A stretch of 64,000 bases of DNA, taken from assembly GCA_963800065.1 (NCBI GenBank), contig CAWCZO010000007.1:124001-188000 (forward strand), given 5' to 3'. A program made the position numbers and the translations under genes. The stretch comes from CAWJFJ01 sp963800065. Its GTDB lineage: Bacteria; Actinomycetota; Acidimicrobiia; Acidimicrobiales; UBA8190. Positions 42,411 through 50,943 of the stretch are shown one piece after another (the stretch's first letter is position 1; each line of letters begins with the position of its first letter). Under the pieces are notes generated by a model. That model had not been told where the DNA came from and searched no databases. It worked only from the letters and a program-made list of their open reading frames with translations.

Positions 42411-44423
42411 ATGGGTGACGGCATGCGGAGTCGAAGAGTCCGGCGCGTCCGGACGTACACCACGCTCTGCGCGGTGGGGGCCCTGATCGGCGGGCTGGCC
42501 GTGAGCCAGACGGCCGGGGCGGCGACCATCGCCACCAGCGTGTTGGCCAACAGCCGGCCCTCCTTCGTGAACGGTGCACGGGATCTGGGAGCGGTGCGGG
42601 CCTCGACGCCCGTGGACTTCGAAGTCCTGCTCAGCCTGCCCGACGAATCGGCCGTCGAGGCCGAGGTTCAGGCGTTGTCCACCCCCGGCAGTGCGTCGTT
42701 CCGGAAGTTCCTGACGCCGGCGCAGTTCCGTTCCACCTACTCGCCGTCCGCCGCCGCCGTCTCCGCTGTCGAGTCCTGGGTCCGCCGCGCCGGTCTCACC
42801 GTGAAGGCGGTGGCTCCCAGCCGCCTCTATGTCGAGGTGACGGGGACCATGGGTCGCGCCGAGGCGTTGGTGGGGACGTCCCTCCACACCTACGCGTACC
42901 GGGGTCAGGATCTGGCCGAACCCGTCAGCAACTACGTCATCCCGGCCAGCTTGAACGGCACGGTGGCCGGCGTGGTCAACCTCGATGATTCGGCGCTGCT
43001 CCAGAAGCCGACCGATGACACCGGCCAGGGATCGACGGCCGGCCCGACCAAGGTGGCGCCGGACGGCACGCTTCCGGGGCCGCCGCCCGGCGTGCACTAC
43101 GGCGTCCAGCCGTGCTCGTCCTATTACGGCCAGACGGTGGCCACCGACAAGCCGATGGCCTACGGCAAGACCTGGCCCTACACGATCTGCGGCTACGACG
43201 CCGACCAGTACGAGAAGGCGTTCGGGCTGTACAACGAGATCCAGGGGGGGAACGACGGCAGTGGTGTCACGGTGGCCATCACCGACGCCTACGCCGCGCC
43301 GACCATCCTGTCGGACGCCGACACCTGGTCGACCCAGAACGACCTGCCGACGTTCGCATCGGGTCAATTCACCCAGGTCACACCGCCCGCCGACCGCTAC
43401 AACTATGAGAAGCAGTGTGGCCCGCAGGGCTGGTACGGCGAGGAGACCCTCGATGTCGAGTCGGTCCACGCCATGGCACCGGGAGCCAACATCGTCTTCG
43501 TGGGGGCCAAGAATTGCGCCGGCGGCCTCGACACGGCGTGGGCGTCGGTCATCGACAACCACCTGGCCTCGGTGGTGACGGATTCGTGGTCCGACGGTAC
43601 CGAGGCGATCCCCGCCGGTGAGATCGCCTTCTATCACGAGTACCTGCTCGAAGCGGCCACCACGGGCATCACGGTGATGTTCTCGTCGGGCGACGACGGT
43701 GACGAGGTGGCGGCCACCGGCGTCAAGCAGGTGGGGCTGCCGGCCTCCGACCCCTACGCCACCGGCGTGGGTGGCACCTCGACCGAGATCGGCCAGAGCG
43801 GCAACATCGTGTTCCAGGCCGGTTGGTCGAACTTCTACTCCAACCTCTCGGCCAAGAACACCTGGAAGCCGAAGCCACCGGGAACCTTCTCCAGTGGATC
43901 CGGCGGTGGTACCAGCGTCGTGTACACGCAGCCCTTCTACCAAGTGGGTGTGGTCCCCGGGAAGATCTCGAAGTACTACGGCAAGACGCCGATGCGGGCC
44001 GTCCCCGACGTGGCCATGCCCGCCGACCCCAACACGGGCCTGGAGATAGGGGAGACCCAGACGTTCTCCGACGGGACGTACTACGCCACGTACCGTCTCG
44101 GCGGGACGAGCCTGGCCTCCCCGCTCTTCGCCGGGGTGGTGGCCGATGCCGTGCAGTACAACGGTGGGCCCGTCGGTTTCATCAACCCCCTGCTGTACAA
44201 GGACATCGACACCTCGGCCATCACGGACGTGTCGGCTCCGACCACCCACGAAGCCACCGTCCGGACCAACCTGACCGATCCGTCGAATCCGTCGAGCCCG
44301 CTGGCCTGGGTTCTGCAGAGCATCGACATCCCCACCACCATCTTCGCCGCCCCCGGGTACGACGACCAGACCGGCGTCGGGACCCCGAACGGGGTGTTCT
44401 TCCTGCAGGCGATGAAGTACTAG
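42411..44423 (+). CDS. Sedolisin (S53) family secreted serine-carboxyl peptidase
   Basis: 670 aa. Signal peptide (TTLCAVGALIGGLAVSQTAGAA), a pro-domain of the pro-kumamolisin type (PVDFEVLLSLPDESAVEAEV, SASFRKFLTPAQFRSTYSP), then the catalytic domain. The Glu and Asp pair is in WYGEETLDVE (about residues 342-346), the oxyanion Asp in FSSGDDGDE, and the nucleophile Ser in GGTSLASPLFAG near residue 566. Sedolisins work at acid pH outside the cell. A ribosome site is weak; M5 is an alternative start. Confidence 0.88.
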   Translation: MGDGMRSRRVRRVRTYTTLCAVGALIGGLAVSQTAGAATIATSVLANSRPSFVNGARDLGAVRASTPVDFEVLLSLPDESAVEAEVQALSTPGSASFRKFLTPAQFRSTYSPSAAAVSAVESWVRRAGLTVKAVAPSRLYVEVTGTMGRAEALVGTSLHTYAYRGQDLAEPVSNYVIPASLNGTVAGVVNLDDSALLQKPTDDTGQGSTAGPTKVAPDGTLPGPPPGVHYGVQPCSSYYGQTVATDKPMAYGKTWPYTICGYDADQYEKAFGLYNEIQGGNDGSGVTVAITDAYAAPTILSDADTWSTQNDLPTFASGQFTQVTPPADRYNYEKQCGPQGWYGEETLDVESVHAMAPGANIVFVGAKNCAGGLDTAWASVIDNHLASVVTDSWSDGTEAIPAGEIAFYHEYLLEAATTGITVMFSSGDDGDEVAATGVKQVGLPASDPYATGVGGTSTEIGQSGNIVFQAGWSNFYSNLSAKNTWKPKPPGTFSSGSGGGTSVVYTQPFYQVGVVPGKISKYYGKTPMRAVPDVAMPADPNTGLEIGETQTFSDGTYYATYRLGGTSLASPLFAGVVADAVQYNGGPVGFINPLLYKDIDTSAITDVSAPTTHEATVRTNLTDPSNPSSPLAWVLQSIDIPTTIFAAPGYDDQTGVGTPNGVFFLQAMKY

Positions 44424-44576
44424 CAGCGCCGGCCGGGATCCGACGGGCGTCGCTGATCTTCCGGGGACAGCCTCTTCGAAGTGATCGACACGGTGGAGAC
44501 AGCCGTCTCCCCGATGGCCGAATCCGTGGGTATCGTGTCATTGACGCCAGCAGGCGGGCGATGCACGCTGGCGGGG

Positions 44577-45569
44577 ATGAAGCAGCGCCCCGTGGTCATC
44601 GTCTCCTTCCCCGGGCTCCAGTCCCTCGACGCCGTCGGTCCCTTCGAGGTCTTCGCCGGGGCCACACGCGTCCTGCGGTCCCTCGGTCGGCCGGGTGGCT
44701 ACGAGGTGTCGCTGGCCTCGACCGCCGGCGGCCTGACCCGGGCCGAGAGCGGGGTGGGGCTGTGGACGGAGCCTCTCCCCGACCCCGGACGCCCGATCGA
44801 CACCCTCCTGCTCCCCGGTGGTGACCAGGCCCAGGGCGCCGGCGGCGACGACGGGCTGCTGTCGTGGATCACGACGGTCGCCCCGCGGTGCCGACGCGTG
44901 GTCACGGTCTGCACCGGCGCCTTTCTGGCCGCCCAGGCCGGGCTCCTCGACGGCCGTCGGGTCACCACCCACTGGGCCCGGGCCGGGCAGCTGGCCGCCG
45001 AGTTCCCCTCCCTCGAGGTCGACCCCGATCCCATCTACATCCGGGACGGGAAGTACTGGACGAGCGCCGGCGTCACCGCCGGCATCGATCTGGCCCTCGC
45101 CCTGGTCGAGGACGACCTCGGGGTGGAGGTGGCCCAGACCGTGGCCCGCTGGCTCGTGATGTTCCTGCACCGACCGGGCGGGCAGACCCAGTTCGCCTCC
45201 CCGGTGTGGGTGCCCCGGGCCGAGCGTTCCGCCGTGCGGGCCGTGCAGACCCTGGTGGAGGCCGCACCCGGCGGCGACCACCGCCTCCCCACCCTGGCCG
45301 CGGCCGCCGCCATGAGCGTGCGCCATTTCGCCCGGGTGTTCACGGCCGAGGTGGGCGAGACGCCGGGACGGTTCGTCGAGCGCGTCCGCCTGGAAGCGGC
45401 GCGGCGCGACCTGGAGACCACCAACGACACCCTGGACGTCCTCGCCACCCGCTGTGGCCTCGGCACGGCCGAGACGCTGCGACGGGTCTTCCAGAGACGC
45501 CTCGGCGTCGCTCCCGATGCCTACCGGCGACGCTTCCGCGTCGTTGTCGACGAGAGGAAGCCAGCGTGA
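44577..45569 (+). CDS. GlxA-type AraC regulator with DJ-1/PfpI domain
   Basis: 330 aa. The N-terminal DJ-1/PfpI-like domain contains the elbow Cys in VTVCTGAFLAAQAGLLDG (about residue 105), and the C-terminal AraC HTH has MSVRHFARVFTAEVGETPGRFVERVRLE and the second helix-turn-helix GLGTAETLRRVFQRRLGV. ATG 44577. It is followed, with a 4-base GTGA overlap, by a stand-alone DJ-1/PfpI protein similar to its own sensor domain. Confidence 0.88.
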   Translation: MKQRPVVIVSFPGLQSLDAVGPFEVFAGATRVLRSLGRPGGYEVSLASTAGGLTRAESGVGLWTEPLPDPGRPIDTLLLPGGDQAQGAGGDDGLLSWITTVAPRCRRVVTVCTGAFLAAQAGLLDGRRVTTHWARAGQLAAEFPSLEVDPDPIYIRDGKYWTSAGVTAGIDLALALVEDDLGVEVAQTVARWLVMFLHRPGGQTQFASPVWVPRAERSAVRAVQTLVEAAPGGDHRLPTLAAAAAMSVRHFARVFTAEVGETPGRFVERVRLEAARRDLETTNDTLDVLATRCGLGTAETLRRVFQRRLGVAPDAYRRRFRVVVDERKPA

Positions 45570-46216
45570 CCCAGACACTGCAGGTCGTCATCCCCCTGTT
45601 CCCCGCGTTCACCGCTCTCGACGGTGTCGGCCCCTACGAGGTCCTGCAACGGATCCCGCAGATCGACGTCACCTTCATCGGCCATGAGCGCGGCGAGGTC
45701 CGCAGTGAGAACGGCAAGCTCGGCCTAACGGTGGACGCCACCTTCGAGGAGCGCCCCCAGCCGGACGTCATCGTCTTCCCCGGCGGGGTGGGCACCCGCC
45801 CCCTCGAGAGCGACGAGCGGGTCCTCGACTGGGTCCGCCACGCCCACGGCACCACCCGGCTCACGACGTCGGTCTGTACCGGATCCCTGGTGCTCGGAGC
45901 GGCCGGACTGCTCCAAGGTCTCACGGCCACGACCCACTGGTCGTGCTACGCCCAGCTCGAGGCGCACGGCGCCGAGCCCACCGCCGAACGGGTGGTGGAG
46001 CAGCTGGACCGACGGATCATCACCGCCGCCGGGGTGTCGAGCGGCATCGACATGGCCCTGCGTCTGGTGGAGCTCCTGATCGACCGGACCGCCGCCGAGG
46101 CGGCGCAGCTCATGATCGAGTACGACCCCCAGCCACCCTTCGACGCCGGCTCCCGGGCCAAGGCCGATGACAGCGTCGTCTCCCGGGTCATCGAGTACGC
46201 CCAGCACCGGCGGTAG
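45566..46216 (+). CDS. DJ-1/PfpI family protein
   Basis: 216 aa. It has VIPLFPAFTALDGVGPYEVL, the Glu in the nucleophile-elbow region, the catalytic Cys in TTSVCTGSLVLGAAGLLQG near residue 101, and ITAAGVSSGIDMALRLVE. Resembles isocyanide-hydratase-like members, though the substrate is open. Translationally coupled to the GlxA-type regulator, so the pair probably acts on or senses the same small molecule. Confidence 0.85.
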   Translation: MTQTLQVVIPLFPAFTALDGVGPYEVLQRIPQIDVTFIGHERGEVRSENGKLGLTVDATFEERPQPDVIVFPGGVGTRPLESDERVLDWVRHAHGTTRLTTSVCTGSLVLGAAGLLQGLTATTHWSCYAQLEAHGAEPTAERVVEQLDRRIITAAGVSSGIDMALRLVELLIDRTAAEAAQLMIEYDPQPPFDAGSRAKADDSVVSRVIEYAQHRR

Positions 46217-47039
46217 GGCGACCGGCGGTCACGCCGCCGCCTGACTCGTCCCCGAGGGCGCCGACGATGAGGCCGGCGGCTCTCTGGATGCGGTCGCAGG
46301 ATCGCTTGATCCCGGCGATGGCCTGGGCGCCGCCACCGGCCCAGGTGGCGACGTAGCCGAAGCTGTAGTCGCCGGTGTCCAGTCCGAAACGTCGACAGAC
46401 GACGTAGGCGGTCGACTCCGCCTCCAGCTCGGCCAGCGCCCGTTCACCGACGTGTTCGTGGAGCAGTGCGTGAGCGAGCTCGTGGGCCAGGGTCTTGAGC
46501 CGTTGGGCCGGGGAGTTGTGGACGTGGACCCGGATGCGGTGCTCCGAGGGTGAACAGTCACCGTTGGTGGCGTCACCGAACTCGTGGTCCTCCACCCCGA
46601 AGCCCAGGGTCCGGGCCACGTCGACGAGCCGGTCGTAGAAACGTTCCGGGTCGTCGCCGACGATCTTCGTGCAGACCACCGGTGGGTCTTCCCCGTCGGT
46701 CTGGGAGATGTCGAAGACGGGGACGGCCCTGAATCCCCGGATGACCCGTTCGTCGGTGTCCCCGCCGGTCTCCGTCTTCGTGCCGACCACGGGGGCGAGG
46801 ATCCAGATCGCCTTCTCCCCCCGGCGGACGTAGCGGTTGAGTCGTCGCCAGGCTCTGAATCCGGCGACGTGGGTGGCCCGGCCGTCCTGAGCGGCGATGA
46901 GAAGGACGTTGCCGTAGCTGTAACGGTGGAACCGGCTCTGGAAGACGAGGTGGTGGCGCCATGCGTCGGACGAGGTGAGCGAGGCGATCCCGTCCTCCAG
47001 CTGGGCGACGAGATGGCGGTGGGTGCTCTCGGTTGTCAT
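46188..47039 (-). CDS. ArdC-like antirestriction/ImmA-IrrE-type metallopeptidase protein
   Basis: 283 aa. The N-terminal ArdC-like ssDNA-binding region has YSYGNVLLIAAQDGRATHVAG and FRAWRRLNRYVRRGEKAIWIL. The C-terminal zincin domain has LKTLAHELAHALLHEHVG (HExxH as HELAH) and ELEAESTAYVVCRRFGL with the third ligand region. Such proteins are usual on plasmids and conjugative elements and protect incoming DNA. ATG 47039. Its 3' end overlaps the convergent DJ-1 gene by 29 bases. Confidence 0.82.
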   Translation of the reverse strand: MTTESTHRHLVAQLEDGIASLTSSDAWRHHLVFQSRFHRYSYGNVLLIAAQDGRATHVAGFRAWRRLNRYVRRGEKAIWILAPVVGTKTETGGDTDERVIRGFRAVPVFDISQTDGEDPPVVCTKIVGDDPERFYDRLVDVARTLGFGVEDHEFGDATNGDCSPSEHRIRVHVHNSPAQRLKTLAHELAHALLHEHVGERALAELEAESTAYVVCRRFGLDTGDYSFGYVATWAGGGAQAIAGIKRSCDRIQRAAGLIVGALGDESGGGVTAGRPTAGAGRTR

Positions 47040-47177
47040 GGGTGGGTCCCGTTGTCGGTGACGGCAGACAGAGGGGAATCACCGGATGATCCCGATGTGG
47101 CGACGGTACCGCAGGGCTGTGACGGCGCAGACGTGCGCCGCCCGTGTCCGTCGGCGCCATCACGCCGTCCACCCCGA

Positions 47178-47810
47178 TTAGCCGATGGGGATGTCGCCAC
47201 CCGGGCATGACAGGCGGAGCTCGGTGACACCGGGCGCCGGGCCCACCGTCATGACGACACCGGGAGGAGGCCGACCACCCAGCCATTCGAGGGCGGCCGC
47301 CATATCGGGTACCACGACCCCCAGTCGGGCGAAGCCGAACGCTCCGTTGGGGTGGGTGACGGGCAGGCGTCCCGGGTGGGTGACGGGGTTGTCCCAGGCC
47401 ATGAAGGCGCAGCGCCACGGTTGGCGCCAGGCCGTGTCCACCGCCACCGACCGCCATGTGAGGGCCGTGCCGTCGGGCAGAAGACGGTGGCGCCGTTCGA
47501 TCGGGTGCCCGACCCGTGTCGCCGTGGCGGCGATGTCGTCCGGTTCGACCGACCACCGGGCCAGACCGGGACCGCGCGCCGACAGGGCGTCCACGACCGG
47601 TCGTCCCCGGGGCGACGAGCGGGCTTCGGCTTCGTCGACGATGGCGAGGAGCTCCAGATACTGATGGCCGAGGGGGACGATCCGATTGGCGGTGCCCCGT
47701 CCCGGGTGCCGTCCCCCTTCCAGCACCGTGAGCCCGAGAGCCTCGAGGCGACGGCCGGCGGCGTCGAGATCGGTGACCAGAACGATGGCCTGCACGAACC
47801 GGTCACCCAT
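47178..47810 (-). CDS. VOC-superfamily (glyoxalase-like) protein
   Basis: 210 aa. The N-terminal module VQAIVLVTDLDAAGRRLEALG and LGHQYLELLAIVDEAEA, and the second module FGFARLGVVVPDMAAALEWLG, match the glyoxalase_3-like VOC layout. Substrate unknown. ATG 47810 lies 2 bases after the TauD-like stop, so the two form an operon. Confidence 0.75.
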   Translation of the reverse strand: MGDRFVQAIVLVTDLDAAGRRLEALGLTVLEGGRHPGRGTANRIVPLGHQYLELLAIVDEAEARSSPRGRPVVDALSARGPGLARWSVEPDDIAATATRVGHPIERRHRLLPDGTALTWRSVAVDTAWRQPWRCAFMAWDNPVTHPGRLPVTHPNGAFGFARLGVVVPDMAAALEWLGGRPPPGVVMTVGPAPGVTELRLSCPGGDIPIG

Positions 47811-47812
47811 GG

Positions 47813-48670
47813 TCAGTGGTTCTCCCGACCGCCCCCGTCCGTACCGGCCCCGACCGGACGATCGCCTTCGAGCGCCACCCGGTTCATCCGTCGGGGACCG
47901 GAGAACTCGAGCAGTGCATAGTGCATCGTGCACCGGTTGTCCCAGAAGGCGACGTCACCGGCGCGCCAATGCCAGCGGACGAGACGCTCCGGTTGGATGG
48001 CGGCGTGGTGGATGACGGCGAGCAAGGCATCGCTCTCGCTCCGGCGGAGCCCGTCGATCTTGTCGGTGAAGAGAGGATTCACGAAGATGCTCCGCCGGCC
48101 GGTTTCGGGATGGACCCGTATCACGGGGTGGTGCGTCGCCCCGGCGGCCGAGGTCCGACCGGCCTTTTCGCCACCGGGATCACGCTGCGCGAAGTAGCCG
48201 CCCACCTTGGCCGGGTTGTGGGACGCGGTGAGGCCGTCGAGGAACCCCCGGAGGGTCGGCGAGATCGCCTCATAGGTGGCGGACATGTCCGCCCAGATGG
48301 TGTCGCCACCGACCGGGGGGACGACCAGGGCATGCAACATCGCACCCATGGGAGGACGCTCCTGAAAGGTCAGGTCGCTGTGCCAGACGTCGGCACGGGC
48401 CCCCTCGTCGGAGTCGAGGGCGAGGACCTCGGGATGACCTTCCACGCTCGGCTCGACCGGATGCGCCCCGGTCGGTTCGCCGAAGAGCCGGGCCAAGGCG
48501 GTGAGCGAAGCCGGATCGAGGGACTGCCCGCGGAAGAACAGGACCTTGTGGCGGAGAAGCTCCCGACGGAGTCCGGCCACGATCGTACGGTCGAGTCCGG
48601 GCGTCAACTCGACGTCGGCTACCTCGGCGCCCAGAACCGTGGTCAGGGGGACGACGTCGATGTCGGACAT
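47813..48670 (-). CDS. TauD/TfdA-family Fe(II)/2-oxoglutarate dioxygenase
   Basis: 285 aa. It has the HxD iron ligands in VWHSDLTF (about residue 95), the distal His in CTMHYALLEF and the 2-oxoglutarate Arg in RRMNRVALEG. The N-terminus (LGAEVADVELT, then VLFFRGQSL) is typical of the family. The substrate (taurine, alkylsulfate, phenoxyacid or other) cannot be set from sequence. First gene of a two-gene operon with the VOC protein. Confidence 0.87.
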   Translation of the reverse strand: MSDIDVVPLTTVLGAEVADVELTPGLDRTIVAGLRRELLRHKVLFFRGQSLDPASLTALARLFGEPTGAHPVEPSVEGHPEVLALDSDEGARADVWHSDLTFQERPPMGAMLHALVVPPVGGDTIWADMSATYEAISPTLRGFLDGLTASHNPAKVGGYFAQRDPGGEKAGRTSAAGATHHPVIRVHPETGRRSIFVNPLFTDKIDGLRRSESDALLAVIHHAAIQPERLVRWHWRAGDVAFWDNRCTMHYALLEFSGPRRMNRVALEGDRPVGAGTDGGGRENH

Positions 48671-48982
48671 GACGCCGAGGATAGGGCTGTCACAGCCGAC
48701 CCACAGGTCTGTCTGCCACGGTCCCCGGGTCTGCGGGGTGGACGCGTGACCTGAGTTGTCGGCAACGCCTCGATAACCTCACAGTGCCAACCATCTGCCA
48801 TCGACACCGCCTCCGCGGCGCCAGCGGCACATGCACCAGGGAAGATTCCACTGGCTCTCACCGACACATCGAGACGGGGCGGCTCGCCGCCGGGCCCACC
48901 CACGCCGCCGTCCGGCGGTCCGGGCGGGAGCTACGGGCGACGGCCACGCCGCGCCACTCGGATCGTCAGCTCCGCCGCCATC

Positions 48983-49618
48983 GTGCTCGTCGTGATCGCG
49001 GTCGGGTTCGCTCTGTCGGTGGTGGGCGGACCGACGAGCAAGGCGGGATCCGGTGCCAGCGTGCCGACGTCCGCTCCCGTCTCGATGACACCGCTCCAGG
49101 CCCGGATCGTCTCCATCGCCGAGAGCCAGGTGGGTTACTCCACCGATCCCGCCAACACCTACTGCAACAAGTACAGCGCCTATTGGGTGTCGGGCACCGA
49201 CGACTGCGGGAACGGCAACCTCGACGAGGAATGGTGCGCCGACTTCGCCGCCTGGGTGTGGAAGAGAGCCGGCGTGACCGTCGACTACCAGTACATCAAC
49301 GGGGACCTCAACTCGTCGGCGGCCAGCTTCTACGAGTGGGCGATGGCGAACGGAACGTGGCACCCGTTGGGATCGGGATACGTACCGCAACCGGGCGACG
49401 TGGCGGTGTACGGACTCGACGTCTCCGCTCTGGTGGCTCAGCACGTCGCCATCGTCACCAGTTTCACACCGGGTGACCGCGGACCGGACGTCGTCAACGG
49501 TGACGGCGACCACACCGGGTTCAGCGTGGTGGAGAGGGGCAGCGACGAAGTGGTCGCCGACGTCGCCCACTCGTCGTCCGCCCACCTCTCCGGCTACGTC
49601 TCCCCCACCGGTTCGTAG
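48983..49618 (+). CDS. Membrane-anchored or secreted CHAP-like amidase protein
   Basis: At least 211 aa. A hydrophobic anchor (IVLVVIAVGFALSVVGG) is followed by a cysteine-peptidase-like domain: IVSIAESQVGYS, the Cys in DEEWCADFAAWVWKRAGV, and the His in QHVAIVTSF, as in CHAP cell-wall hydrolases. GTG 48983 is the first standard start in frame, but it falls inside the hydrophobic helix. The frame is open back to 48755 and encodes a basic stretch (GRRPRRATRIVSS) just before it, so translation may begin upstream, perhaps at CTG 48851. Confidence 0.65.
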   Translation: MLVVIAVGFALSVVGGPTSKAGSGASVPTSAPVSMTPLQARIVSIAESQVGYSTDPANTYCNKYSAYWVSGTDDCGNGNLDEEWCADFAAWVWKRAGVTVDYQYINGDLNSSAASFYEWAMANGTWHPLGSGYVPQPGDVAVYGLDVSALVAQHVAIVTSFTPGDRGPDVVNGDGDHTGFSVVERGSDEVVADVAHSSSAHLSGYVSPTGS

Positions 49619-49744
49619 CGGGCCGCCACCCTCGGGACCGGGGAGAGGGCCCCCGCTCGTGGGCCGGAGCCTTCCCGGGGTGCCGGAGGACCGGACCGGG
49701 GGCCGGCGCCGCCGGTGGCTGTGATGCGGGTGTCCGCCTCCCCG

Positions 49745-49815
49745 TATAGTTCGGCTCACAGGGGGGTACCGGACTCCGGTACGGGGGCCGGCTGTTCTCG
49801 ACTCACCGCAGCCGG
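49745..49815 (+). promoter_or_regulatory. Candidate promoter and two inverted repeats ahead of the repeat-protein gene
   Basis: TATAGT at 49745 is a plausible -10. Downstream are GTACCGGACTCCGGTAC (49766-49782, 7-bp arms) and CCGGCTG...CAGCCGG (about 49788-49815, 7-bp arms). They could be operator dyads or leader hairpins in an RNA of about 110 bases before ATG 49870. Confidence 0.35.
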
Positions 49816-49869
49816 ACCCGGGTCGTGCGCACGGCGCGGCGGAATGCCCACGGCAGCAAGAGGTCTGAG

Positions 49870-50889
49870 ATGACGAAGCGTGACGATGTGATCGCTCCCA
49901 CCCCCGTCCAGGGCGAGGCGAAGACGCCGGCCGCCGATGCCTCCGGCCCCGGTCACGATGCCCCGGCGGCCCCGGGTCGCACGGTGCGGGGGGGAAAGAG
50001 ACACGGGGAGACGGAGCCGGCGTCCGCGTCCCCGTCCGCCGCCGATCAGTCCACCCCGGGCGTCGCCGCCTCCTCGGGAGAGGCCGACACGGCGGCCCGC
50101 CGCCCCGGGGTCGTCGCCTCGGGTGAGAGCGAGTGGGCCGTCCTGGCCGACCCCCATGCCTCGGCCCCCGGCGGGACCTACAGCACCGGGATCACCGGTC
50201 ACGGCGCCGATATCGGGGTCCTGGGCACCGACGACGGAACCGGCACCGGCGTGGGTGTCCTGGGCATCGTCACCAACCCCGAGAACAGCCAGCCCTCCGT
50301 CTACGGATTCACCCAGGGCCGCGGACCGGGCGTCCAGGGGGAGAGCGACGGCCCCGGTCCCGGCGTTCTCGGGACGGACAACGGAACGGGCACGGGATAC
50401 GCCGTGTACGGGGAGTTGTCGAACCCCCTGAATCCGAGGGCGGCCGTCTACGGGAGCACGGCCGGCACGGGGGCCGCCGTCGAGGGCGACAGCAACGGTG
50501 CCGGACCGGGCGTGTTCGGGTTCAGCGAGGGTACCGGCCCCGGCGTGAGGGGAGCGAGCGTCGGCTCCAACCCCGGGGTCGAGGGCCAGAGCTCCGGAAC
50601 GGGTCCCGGGGTGCTGGCCCTGAACGACGGGAGCGGTCCCGCCCTCGAGGTCCAGGGTCCCGCCACCTTCTCCCGCAGCGGCGTGGCCACCATCGCCGCC
50701 AAGACCAGGAGCGTGACCGTGTCCTTCCCCGGCGTCACGCCCACCAGCATGGTGTTGGCCACGTTGCAGACCGTCGCCAAGGGGGTGGCGGTGGCGGCCG
50801 CCGTCCCCACAGCGGATTCGTTCACCGTCAGGCTGACCAAGGTGCCGAAGACCGACGTCGTGGTGGCCTGGTTCGTCCTGGGCTCGTAG
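49870..50889 (+). CDS. Gly-rich repeat protein with lectin-like C-terminus
   Basis: 339 aa. Disordered, Ala/Pro/Thr-rich first 100 residues; then about ten imperfect 14-to-25-residue repeats of the type GxGPGVxG (for example SDGPGPGVLGTDNG, SEGTGPGVRGASVG) through residue 250, as in beta-helical or fibre-like proteins; and a beta-sandwich-like end (VTVSFPGVTPTSMVLATLQ to TDVVVAWFVLGS). No signal peptide is visible. Likely a surface, fibre or carbohydrate-binding structural protein; identity not known. Confidence 0.6.
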   Translation: MTKRDDVIAPTPVQGEAKTPAADASGPGHDAPAAPGRTVRGGKRHGETEPASASPSAADQSTPGVAASSGEADTAARRPGVVASGESEWAVLADPHASAPGGTYSTGITGHGADIGVLGTDDGTGTGVGVLGIVTNPENSQPSVYGFTQGRGPGVQGESDGPGPGVLGTDNGTGTGYAVYGELSNPLNPRAAVYGSTAGTGAAVEGDSNGAGPGVFGFSEGTGPGVRGASVGSNPGVEGQSSGTGPGVLALNDGSGPALEVQGPATFSRSGVATIAAKTRSVTVSFPGVTPTSMVLATLQTVAKGVAVAAAVPTADSFTVRLTKVPKTDVVVAWFVLGS

Positions 50890-50943
50890 GCGCCACCGAC
50901 CGCCGGGAGTCGGTTCAGACGTCGATCAGGGACGTCTCGTCGA

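Noticed and set aside
42036..44249. 737-codon minus-strand frame opposite the sedolisin gene
   Set aside because: Antisense shadow of a gene with clear catalytic motifs; only its last 46 codons (42036-42176) lie outside and are listed separately.
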